From positions 1 through 13,268 of the forward strand of contig JABFST010000149.1 of assembly GCA_013140465.1 (NCBI GenBank): a DNA stretch of 13,268 nt. Direction: 5' to 3'. This document shows positions 5,522 to 11,971 of the stretch, in pieces. The translations under genes and the position numbers were made by a program. The stretch's first letter is position 1, and each line of letters starts with the position of its first letter. Under the pieces are notes generated by a model, which searched no databases, had not been told where the DNA came from, and was given only the letters and a program-made list of their open reading frames with translations. This stretch comes from Methylococcaceae bacterium (GTDB taxonomy: Bacteria > Pseudomonadota > Gammaproteobacteria > Methylococcales > Methylomonadaceae).

Positions 5522-7672
5522 ATGGCTGAATCCAACTTATCCCCCAGAGCAGACGAAACCGTCGCCACCGGTGCCATGATGCCGTTGGTGAGTATCCGCA
5601 AGCATTTTAAAATTGGGCTAATAGTGTTTGTCACGATAAGCTTGCTAGGCGTGCCAGTGGCTTGGTTTAAAGGCAAATCGTACTATTCCGCCACCGCCGT
5701 GGTGTATGTGGCGCCGCGTGTCGCCAATATTTTGCAAGAAAACAAAGAGCAAGAAATTGCCTCTTACCAGCAATATCGCCAGTTTATAGAGCAACAGGCG
5801 GGTACGGTCACGCGCTATGACATCTTGTTGGCGGCTTTGACCAAAATGGGCGACAAGCGCTTTGTGTGGCAAAAGCCTAAAGAATCCGACCGCCGTGCCG
5901 CCGAACGTCTGCAAGCGGCTTTGGTCAGCAAACCCGTCAATGACACTTATTTGTTTACGCTGACTTTGGAATCGGATAAGGCCGAAGGCTTGGATGAGAT
6001 AGTCAATACCGTTGTGGAAATCTATATTGCCAACGTCCATGACGAACAATCGGTGTATGCGTCTAAAGAACGCGTGGACGTGTTGTATACGCAGCGCGAT
6101 AAATTTCAGAACCTTATCACCGACAAGAAAAAACGCTTGGCGGATTTGTCGCAAACCTTAAGCGTGACCACGTTTGTCGATAATGCCGTCAACCCCTATG
6201 ACCAATTGCTGGCAAACAGCCAGTTGGCGTACTCGGAAGCCCAGCGTGCGCGTATGGCGGCAGAAGCGGGCTTGCTGTTGTTTGAAAACCCCAAAGACCC
6301 TAAAGCGTCCACGGCCTTAGATGCGATAGTCGCGGATATTGTCTATAAAGACCAAGGGTTGTTTAGCCTAAAAGCCAATATGTACCAGCGGCGCAGCGAA
6401 TTGGTGCGCTTGATTAGCGGGCTAGACCCCAAGCATCCAGGCCACGCGCAAATTAAAAAGCAATTGGAGGTGATAGAGGCGGAAGTGGTCGAGGCCACCG
6501 AAAAATTAACAACCGACATTAAGCACATGCTGTTGGAAGAACGCCGTTCCAAAGTAACGCTGACCAAAAAAATTGAGCATGACCTTTTGGAACAAATCAA
6601 CACCCAAAAGAACAACGCCGCGTGGTTTTCTGGGCAATACAATGATGCGCTGACCTTAAACCAAGACATCAAACGTTATTACGGACAACTGGAAACAGTC
6701 GAAAACCGCATAGGTTTTTTAGAATTGGAATCTAAAGCTCCCGGCTTTATCCGCATGGAAAGTGCCGCGCGTGTACCGGAAATACCCATACGCGGCGGAC
6801 GGACAAAATTACTGGTGGTCATGGTCGTGTTGGCGGCTTTTTGCGGTTTGGTTGTGCCTATCGGCATCGACTTAATGGACAGGCGTATCCGTACGGCGGG
6901 GCAAGTTGAAAAACTGCTGGGTTATAAGCCTTTGGCGGGCTTGTTGGCAACAGGGCAGGAGGGCGTTTCTGAGCGCGTGCTGGCGGATCAAAAACGGCGT
7001 TTGGCATTGGCTTTGGCACGCGAACGCCCACCCTCGGGCAAGGCGGGCAATATGGTGTTGTTGACGGCGGTTGCGCACAACAGCACCAACACCACTTTAG
7101 CCTTAGAGTTGGCCTTAGATTACCAGCTCATGGATGTCAATGCCGTGGTTGTCGAAGTCAATCCGTTACAGCCCGATCCGCGTTATTTGAGCGAGCATAC
7201 CCAATTGGGCTTGTTGGATCTTATCCTTAACCCCGACTTGCCTGTTGCTGCCGTGGTCAGCCCCGGCAATGGCGTTTATCCCGACCGTATCGCCCTAGGT
7301 GCTGTCGATGACGGCTTGTTGTTTGGCTATCAGCGTTTGCAAGCGGCTTTAGCAAAAATCGCCGCCAGTTATCCGGTGATATTATTGGATGCCGCACCTA
7401 TCTTGTTTTCGGCGGATGCGGAATTTTTTGCGAGTATCAGTGATATAAGCTTGTTATTAATTGCTGCACAACAGACCAAACCCGGGGAGATTAAGCGGGC
7501 TGTACAGTTGCTGGAGCGTATCGACCCTACTGTGATTGGTTTTGTCGTCACCCGTTTGCAAATTTTCCAAGGGGGCGGCTATTATTCAGCGACCCACCAA
7601 GCCGCTACGGACACTGTTACCGACGATGCCGCCAATACGCGTTTATTTGCCAATTATTTTAAGAAAAAATAA
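5522..7672 (+). CDS. Wzz/Wzc-type polysaccharide co-polymerase with degenerate BY-kinase domain
   Basis: This 716-residue inner-membrane protein should control chain length and couple synthesis to the export channel. An N-terminal Wzz segment has TM1 at about 31-50. A long helical, probably coiled-coil, periplasmic region covers about 160-410. Next come a GNVR-like stretch with the proline motif RVPEIPIRGGR and TM2 at about 430-450. A cytoplasmic BY-kinase-like domain then occupies about 455-690. In that domain Walker A reads TAVAHNSTNTT (515-525), where the family has a GEGK(S/T) loop, so the lysine is replaced by Asn523. Walker A' reads VVVEVNPLQP instead of LLIDADLRRP, losing both aspartates (Glu545, Asn547). 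Walker B is intact (PVILLDAAP, Asp623). The tail has only a few tyrosines (GGGYYS, ANYFKKK). Autokinase activity is therefore unlikely. The gene is spaced 2 nt from the export lipoprotein gene and 1 nt from the next gene. Confidence 0.92.
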   Translation: MAESNLSPRADETVATGAMMPLVSIRKHFKIGLIVFVTISLLGVPVAWFKGKSYYSATAVVYVAPRVANILQENKEQEIASYQQYRQFIEQQAGTVTRYDILLAALTKMGDKRFVWQKPKESDRRAAERLQAALVSKPVNDTYLFTLTLESDKAEGLDEIVNTVVEIYIANVHDEQSVYASKERVDVLYTQRDKFQNLITDKKKRLADLSQTLSVTTFVDNAVNPYDQLLANSQLAYSEAQRARMAAEAGLLLFENPKDPKASTALDAIVADIVYKDQGLFSLKANMYQRRSELVRLISGLDPKHPGHAQIKKQLEVIEAEVVEATEKLTTDIKHMLLEERRSKVTLTKKIEHDLLEQINTQKNNAAWFSGQYNDALTLNQDIKRYYGQLETVENRIGFLELESKAPGFIRMESAARVPEIPIRGGRTKLLVVMVVLAAFCGLVVPIGIDLMDRRIRTAGQVEKLLGYKPLAGLLATGQEGVSERVLADQKRRLALALARERPPSGKAGNMVLLTAVAHNSTNTTLALELALDYQLMDVNAVVVEVNPLQPDPRYLSEHTQLGLLDLILNPDLPVAAVVSPGNGVYPDRIALGAVDDGLLFGYQRLQAALAKIAASYPVILLDAAPILFSADAEFFASISDISLLLIAAQQTKPGEIKRAVQLLERIDPTVIGFVVTRLQIFQGGGYYSATHQAATDTVTDDAANTRLFANYFKKK

Positions 7673-7673
7673 G

Positions 7674-8738
7674 ATGACTAAACAAACCCGACTCCTTTAT
7701 TTGCTGCATAGCGGCAATTTATACGGGACTGAACGCATGGCCTTAGTGACTTTAGACGGCTTGCGGGACGGACTCGTCCCCTTATTATTGGCTCCCCCCG
7801 GCCCCGTACACGCGGAGGCTGCGGCTATGGGCATAGAAAGCCATGTTTTTTACGGTGCGAAAGACTTGTTTTTACAACTGCCGGGACTACTGAAAAACAT
7901 GGACAAAGTGGCGGTCTGTGCGACAGGCGTGTCGCATTCCTTGTTTTTTATCGCTTTAAACCTGTGGTTTAGGCTTAACAACGTGCATCTGCATTTAGTG
8001 CATGGCGGCACTGACGAATATTTAAGCTATGGGCGCAAAAAACGCCTGAATTTTTTACCGATCACCTTGGTGGCGGTGTCAGGCTATGTGCGGGAACGCT
8101 TGTTGGCGCATGGGGTGCGCGACGCCCAAATCAAAGTATTGGAAAATTTTTTGCCCGACCAGCAAATCACCCAAGCCCCTAAACGGGAGCCGTTTAGCCA
8201 GCCCGGCATCCGCAAAGTGCTGGTGGTGTCTAGGCTAGACCCTATCAAGCGCATAGATGTGTTGTTGGATGCGCTGGACTTGGCTCCCGAACTGAATGCT
8301 TTGGACATCCGCATCTTAGGCACAGGCTGGGAACAGGAGCAACTCACCGCCCGCGCCCGACAAAACAACCCCCACGTCAATTTTGTCGGCTTTACCGATA
8401 AAGTCGCCGACGAACTTGCCCATACCGATTTGTTGCTGCACTTATGCCCTACCGAGCCGTTTGGTTTGGCGATTTTGGAAGCGATGGCGGCGAAAGTGCC
8501 GGTGCTGTTGCCCAATGCAGGCGGCGCGGCGGGATTGATTGAAGACAAGGTCTCGGGTGTGCATTTTCAGGCCAATGATGCTGCTGATTTGGTACAACAA
8601 CTCAAACGTCTGCAAACTGCCAGTGCCGACACCTTGAACCAACTAGCCGAACAAGGCTGGCAACGCCTATGGCAGCGGTATTCTAGCCAAGCCCGGTTAA
8701 ACGATTATCGGGTACTGTTTGAAAAGGTGATCTCATGA
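7674..8738 (+). CDS. Glycosyltransferase family 4 (GT-B fold)
   Basis: The product probably transfers an activated sugar onto the growing lipid-linked repeat unit at the cytoplasmic face. It has 354 residues, normal for GT4. The N-terminal half starts TRLLYLLHSGNLYGTERMAL, a typical GT4 opening with a loop that contacts the donor. The C-terminal half opens VLVVSRLDPIKRIDVLLDAL and carries the EX7E signature EPFGLAILE (Glu261 and Glu269), which binds the nucleotide sugar and retains anomeric configuration. The frame is open upstream to 7536, but ATG 7674 is one base after the previous stop and places the GT4 N-terminus correctly. Only a weak purine stretch precedes it, suggesting translational coupling. 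The 3' end overlaps the next gene by 4 nt (ATGA). Donor and acceptor cannot be told from sequence. Confidence 0.92.
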   Translation: MTKQTRLLYLLHSGNLYGTERMALVTLDGLRDGLVPLLLAPPGPVHAEAAAMGIESHVFYGAKDLFLQLPGLLKNMDKVAVCATGVSHSLFFIALNLWFRLNNVHLHLVHGGTDEYLSYGRKKRLNFLPITLVAVSGYVRERLLAHGVRDAQIKVLENFLPDQQITQAPKREPFSQPGIRKVLVVSRLDPIKRIDVLLDALDLAPELNALDIRILGTGWEQEQLTARARQNNPHVNFVGFTDKVADELAHTDLLLHLCPTEPFGLAILEAMAAKVPVLLPNAGGAAGLIEDKVSGVHFQANDAADLVQQLKRLQTASADTLNQLAEQGWQRLWQRYSSQARLNDYRVLFEKVIS

Positions 8739-9733
8739 ACACACCCTTAGTTTCTGTAGTGGTTATCGGACGCAACGAAGGCCAACGCTTGGCGGCTTGT
8801 TTACAGTCCGTGCAAGCAATTACGCCACCCGAAGGAGGCATAGAGCTGATTTATGTCGATTCCATGTCCCACGATGGCAGCCCCGCCTTGGCGGCAAGCC
8901 TAGGTGCGAAAGTGTTATGCGTGCAACCTACGCGCCCGTGTGCGGCGTTTGGGCGTAATGCGGGCTGGCGTGAAGCCAGCGGGACGTTCATCTTATTTTT
9001 GGATGGCGACACTTTATTGCATCCTGATTTTTTACGCACAGCCCTAGCGGCAATGGCGGATGAGCAGGTGGCTATCGTCTGGGGGCATCGGCGCGAAAGC
9101 CATCCGGGCGATTCCTTATACAATCGGGTGCTGGATTTGGATTGGATCTACCCGCCGGGCATCACCGAATTTTGTGGCGGCGATGCCCTGATGCGCCGCG
9201 CGGTGTTGGCCGAAGTCGGCGGCTTTAGCGAAGATTTGATCGCAGGTGAAGAACCCGAACTCTGCCAACGCATCCGCGCCACAGGCAAAGTCATCCTGCA
9301 TATCGACCAAGCGATGACTTTGCACGATATGGCGATGACCACGTTTAAAGCGTATTGGAAACGCGCCTTACGCGCCGGACATGCTTATGCCGAAGTGTCG
9401 CAACGCATGAAAACCACGGCGTTTCCGTTATGGGTGGCAGAATGTAAGCGCAATGCCCTGCATGTGGGTGTGCTGTTGGGATTGCTGCTGATGGGCTTGG
9501 GCTTAACTGTCTGTTTAGGCGATATTTTACCTTTGCTGGGTTTGCTGATGGCGTATTCGGCCTTAGCCGTGCGCTCGGCCTATAAGGCGCGCTGGCGGAG
9601 CAACAATGCCCTGACTTTATTGTTATATGGTGCGCATTCGCATTTTCAGCAAATCCCAATTGCCCTAGGCCAGTTGGGGTATTGGTATAACCGTTTACGC
9701 AATCGGCGGCAAGGCTTGATTGAGTACAAATAG
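8735..9733 (+). CDS. Glycosyltransferase family 2 with C-terminal membrane segments
   Basis: This inverting GT-A glycosyltransferase of 332 residues likely adds a second sugar to the repeat unit. The N-terminal nucleotide-binding strand is VSVVVIGRNEGQRL (6-19), followed by IELIYVDSMSHDGS. The metal-binding DXD motif is FLDGDT (Asp90 and Asp92). The acceptor and catalytic region reads CGGDALMRR and then GEEPELCQRIR (171-181), corresponding to the ED...QxxRW-type region. After about residue 240, two hydrophobic stretches (VGVLLGLLLMGLGL and ILPLLGLLMAYSAL) suggest membrane anchoring. The start is fixed by the ATGA overlap with the GT4 gene. The next gene starts 66 nt downstream, the largest gap inside the operon. 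Confidence 0.92.
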   Translation: MNTPLVSVVVIGRNEGQRLAACLQSVQAITPPEGGIELIYVDSMSHDGSPALAASLGAKVLCVQPTRPCAAFGRNAGWREASGTFILFLDGDTLLHPDFLRTALAAMADEQVAIVWGHRRESHPGDSLYNRVLDLDWIYPPGITEFCGGDALMRRAVLAEVGGFSEDLIAGEEPELCQRIRATGKVILHIDQAMTLHDMAMTTFKAYWKRALRAGHAYAEVSQRMKTTAFPLWVAECKRNALHVGVLLGLLLMGLGLTVCLGDILPLLGLLMAYSALAVRSAYKARWRSNNALTLLLYGAHSHFQQIPIALGQLGYWYNRLRNRRQGLIEYK

Positions 9734-9761
9734 GGCTGGTTGCCATTTAACTGTTTAGAAT

Positions 9762-9779
9762 GTGGGGGCAAGCCGCCAC
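9762..9779. repeat. Small GC-rich hairpin in the intra-operon gap
   Basis: GTGGGGG-CAAG-CCGCCAC can fold with seven pairs, one G-G mismatch and a very small loop, in the 66-nt gap between the GT2 and acyltransferase genes. It sits just upstream of the strong ribosome-binding site. It could protect or segment the mRNA. It has no T-run, so it is not a convincing terminator. Confidence 0.3.
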
Positions 9780-9787
9780 CTTACGAT

Positions 9788-9792
9788 AAGGA
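9788..9792 (+). promoter_or_regulatory. Ribosome-binding site fixing the acyltransferase start
   Basis: AAGGA is separated by 7 nt from ATG 9800. It is the only strong Shine-Dalgarno match seen before a gene in this window. It decides for ATG 9800 over the upstream in-frame TTG at 9740, which would add 20 residues (starting MPFNCLECGG) that do not belong to the fold. Confidence 0.75.
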
Positions 9793-9799
9793 TAACCTC

Positions 9800-10378
9800 A
9801 TGAGCAATCCCCTTAAAAAAGCACTGGTAGTGCTGTTAAACCCACTCGCAACCGTGATTAAGCGCTTAGGTGGCTTACGCCGCCTATGGGCTTATAGCTG
9901 TTTGAACAATGCCTTAGGCGGCAAGGTCGATGCCTCGGTCGTGGTGCTGGGGCTGCCAGAAGTGCATGGCACACTGAACATCAGTTTGGGCAAAAATTTG
10001 TTCCTCTACCGCGAACTGTATCTGGAAACCCAAGAACAAGGCCGCATTGTCATAGGCGATGACGTAGTATTGTCTCGCGGCGTGCATATCGTCGCCTATT
10101 CCGACATCATTCTCGAAGAGGGGGTCATGATAGGCGAATATAGCAGCTTGCGTGATGCCAACCACCGCGTGCAGCCCGGCAGTTCGGTCAGGTACAGCGG
10201 GCATAGCGCACAGCCGATACACATAGGCCGCAATGTTTGGATAGGCCGTGGCGTAACCGTGTTGGGTGGGGTGACTATAGGCGCGGGCGCGGTGATAGGC
10301 GCAAATGCTGTCGTCACTAAAGACGTACCCGCAGGTGCAGTGGCAGTAGGCATACCTGCGCGTGTGATTAAGCCCTAG
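9800..10378 (+). CDS. Hexapeptide-repeat (left-handed beta-helix) acyltransferase, sugar O-acetyltransferase-like
   Basis: This 192-residue protein probably acetylates a sugar of the polysaccharide from acetyl-CoA, as a trimer of left-handed beta-helices. Hexapeptide turns [LIV]-G-x4 run from about residue 45 to the C-terminus: IVIGDDVVLSRGVHIV, VMIGEYSSL, then IHIGRNVWIGRGVTVLGGV and IGAGAVIGANAVVTKDVP. The likely catalytic histidine is His122 in RDANHR, matching the conserved loop His of the NodL/maltose acetyltransferase group. The C-terminus GIPARVIKP is the usual family ending. The first 30 residues are basic and moderately hydrophobic and may associate with the membrane. The gene lies 2 nt before the ligase/polymerase gene. 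A serine acetyltransferase role is less likely because of length and context; the acyl group and target sugar are unknown. Confidence 0.9.
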   Translation: MSNPLKKALVVLLNPLATVIKRLGGLRRLWAYSCLNNALGGKVDASVVVLGLPEVHGTLNISLGKNLFLYRELYLETQEQGRIVIGDDVVLSRGVHIVAYSDIILEEGVMIGEYSSLRDANHRVQPGSSVRYSGHSAQPIHIGRNVWIGRGVTVLGGVTIGAGAVIGANAVVTKDVPAGAVAVGIPARVIKP

Positions 10379-10380
10379 GC

Positions 10381-11775
10381 ATGTTGGCTTATATCGCGTA
10401 TTTGCCGGGATTTTTGGCTTATGTTGTCGCTAAAAGATACGCGCTACAGTGCGCGTTTATTTGGGTTTATCTGCCCGTTTTGCTGTTGTTGCCGGATTAT
10501 TATTATGCAATGACCCCCGGTTTGCCTGACCCGACTGCCAGCCAAAGTGCCGCGTTTGCGTTGTTTTTGGTGTTTGTGGCGCAGGGTGCGCCCGGTTATC
10601 GGTTTAGTTACGCTGATGTGGCGGTTGCGGCGTATGCGTTTGCCGTGTCTTTTTCTGAGTATTTGGCGACCGATTATGCCGCTGCCCAAAACTTGGTGTT
10701 TTTTGAGCTGACTTCGGTTTTATTTCCTTATCTGTTGGCTAAAAGCCTGATTGAGCCTTTTTATTTGCGCTATACCTTTGCCAAAAGCATTGTGCTGTGT
10801 TCTTCGGTAGTCGTGTTGCTTAATTTATTCGAGAATCGGTTTGGCTATAATTTATGGACTACTTATTGGGGGCGCTGGTTTTTCCCCGGGCAAAATGAAA
10901 ACTGGGTGACGACTTTCCGTTATGGTATTGCCAGGGCCGCAGGGCCTTATGCCCATTGTTTGGTCGCGGGCATTATGTTGGCGGCGGCTTATCGTTTACA
11001 ACGCTGGCTGCAATGGTCGGGGGCGTGGCCCTTAAAGGTAAAGGGTTTGGCATGGCTGCCCTTATTTACGCCAGCACGTTTTTTTACCTTGATGATGTTG
11101 CTGGGTATTGCTTCAACCTTGGCAAAAGGGCCGTGGTTAGCCAGTATTGTCGCGGCTGGGATCGTGTTTATTGGGCGCTCCAAACGTAAGGCGGCAGCGT
11201 TGAAAATCGTGCTGGCTATACTGGTGCTGGTGGGTGTGCCGCTGTTGTTAGCCTTGTTGGATTATGCGTCTGTGGGACGGGGCAATGCGGTGGATGATAC
11301 CCAAGAAACGGCAGCCTACCGTTATGAGTTGGTCAGCGAGTATATGGATGTTGCGAGCGAGCAGCTGTGGTGGGGCTGGGGGCTGATGAAATGGCCGCAA
11401 ATGCCCAAGTTTGAATCCATAGACAACCACTTTTTGTTGACCTACTTAAATCATGGCGTGATTGCCGTCAGTTTGTTGTTGGGCATTATGGTAGTGATGA
11501 TGGCGCGTTTGTTGTGGCATGGCATGTCACAGCCGGAACAGGGGCCGCGCGGCAGTTCCTTGGCGTTTACCTTAGCCGCCATTTATCTGATGTATTTTAT
11601 TGCGGTGGCGACAGTAGCGATGATGTATCAGAGCTGCACCTTGTTTTTTTTGCTAACGGGGCTGACCGATGCCCATTTGCGTAGGGATGTGCTGGACAGT
11701 CGCCAGTTTCTGCTGGAGATGGGCCATTGCGTGCCGGATGAGCGTAAGTATAAATTTCGCAAAGTGCTGCAATGA
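10381..11775 (+). CDS. O-antigen ligase/polymerase-like (WaaL/Wzy) membrane protein, copy 1
   Basis: This is a 464-residue polytopic inner-membrane protein with roughly ten or more hydrophobic segments. It is expected to polymerise undecaprenyl-linked repeat units (Wzy) or ligate glycan to an acceptor (WaaL). A polar, presumably periplasmic stretch at about 305-355 contains ETAAYRYELVSEYMD, then WWGWGLMKWP and FESIDNHFLLTYLNHGV. This resembles the Wzy_C/O-antigen-ligase signature with an arginine upstream and a conserved histidine (His350). The last about 30 residues are charged and cytoplasmic. ATG 10381 follows the acyltransferase stop by 2 nt with no clear Shine-Dalgarno, so coupling is likely. 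The next gene is a diverged copy of this one. Sequence alone does not separate polymerase from ligase; in an operon with Wza/Wzc-type genes, polymerase is slightly favoured. Confidence 0.85.
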   Translation: MLAYIAYLPGFLAYVVAKRYALQCAFIWVYLPVLLLLPDYYYAMTPGLPDPTASQSAAFALFLVFVAQGAPGYRFSYADVAVAAYAFAVSFSEYLATDYAAAQNLVFFELTSVLFPYLLAKSLIEPFYLRYTFAKSIVLCSSVVVLLNLFENRFGYNLWTTYWGRWFFPGQNENWVTTFRYGIARAAGPYAHCLVAGIMLAAAYRLQRWLQWSGAWPLKVKGLAWLPLFTPARFFTLMMLLGIASTLAKGPWLASIVAAGIVFIGRSKRKAAALKIVLAILVLVGVPLLLALLDYASVGRGNAVDDTQETAAYRYELVSEYMDVASEQLWWGWGLMKWPQMPKFESIDNHFLLTYLNHGVIAVSLLLGIMVVMMARLLWHGMSQPEQGPRGSSLAFTLAAIYLMYFIAVATVAMMYQSCTLFFLLTGLTDAHLRRDVLDSRQFLLEMGHCVPDERKYKFRKVLQ

Positions 11776-11802
11776 CAGGTTTTGTAATACTGCATATTGG
11801 GT

Positions 11803-11839
11803 CAGCCACTCTAGCCGACACGTCAGGGTGTACTGGCTG
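11803..11839. repeat. Imperfect stem-loop after the first ligase/polymerase gene
   Basis: CAGCCA (11803-11808) pairs with TGGCTG (11834-11839), and inner ACAC/GTGT can also pair. It begins 28 bp after the stop codon. There is no T-run. It may be a 3' mRNA structure or chance. Confidence 0.3.
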
Positions 11840-11847
11840 TGTGTTGG

Positions 11848-11959
11848 CACTTCCGTAACTCCTCATTAGTTATAGGCAATAGCGGCAGACCTGCGAGGTT
11901 TTATAAACCTCGCAGGTCTTTATCTTGCCACTCATGAGACGTTACGCACTTCCTCATTA
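11848..11959 (+). repeat. Near-direct repeats flanking the 11887-11919 hairpin
   Basis: GCACTTCC-GTAACTCC-TCATTA (left, about 11848-11868) and GCACTTCC-TCATTA (right, about 11946-11959) are the same sequence apart from an 8-bp insertion in the left copy. They bracket the perfect hairpin between the two paralogous genes. They may be ends of a small inserted element or the junction of the gene duplication. The repeat is short, so this is tentative. Confidence 0.45.
11887..11919. terminator. Perfect 15-bp-stem hairpin, probable bidirectional terminator or palindromic repeat
   Basis: AGACCTGCGAGGTTT (11887-11901) and AAACCTCGCAGGTCT (11905-11919) are exact reverse complements around the 3-base loop TAT. 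The plus strand continues TTTATCTT, a modest U-rich tail consistent with a terminator for the operon ending at 11775. Such a perfect, symmetric element could equally be a small dispersed palindromic repeat. Its position after one paralogue and before the next would separate their transcription. Confidence 0.65.
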
Positions 11960-11971
11960 AGACCTTGAGTT

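Noticed and set aside
7536..7673. Upstream in-frame extension of the GT4 gene
   Set aside because: It lies within the co-polymerase coding region. ATG 7674 directly after the stop gives a normal GT4 N-terminus.
9740..9799. TTG-initiated 20-residue extension of the acyltransferase
   Set aside because: AAGGA with 7-nt spacing points to ATG 9800, and the extra residues cover a GC-rich hairpin rather than protein-like sequence.
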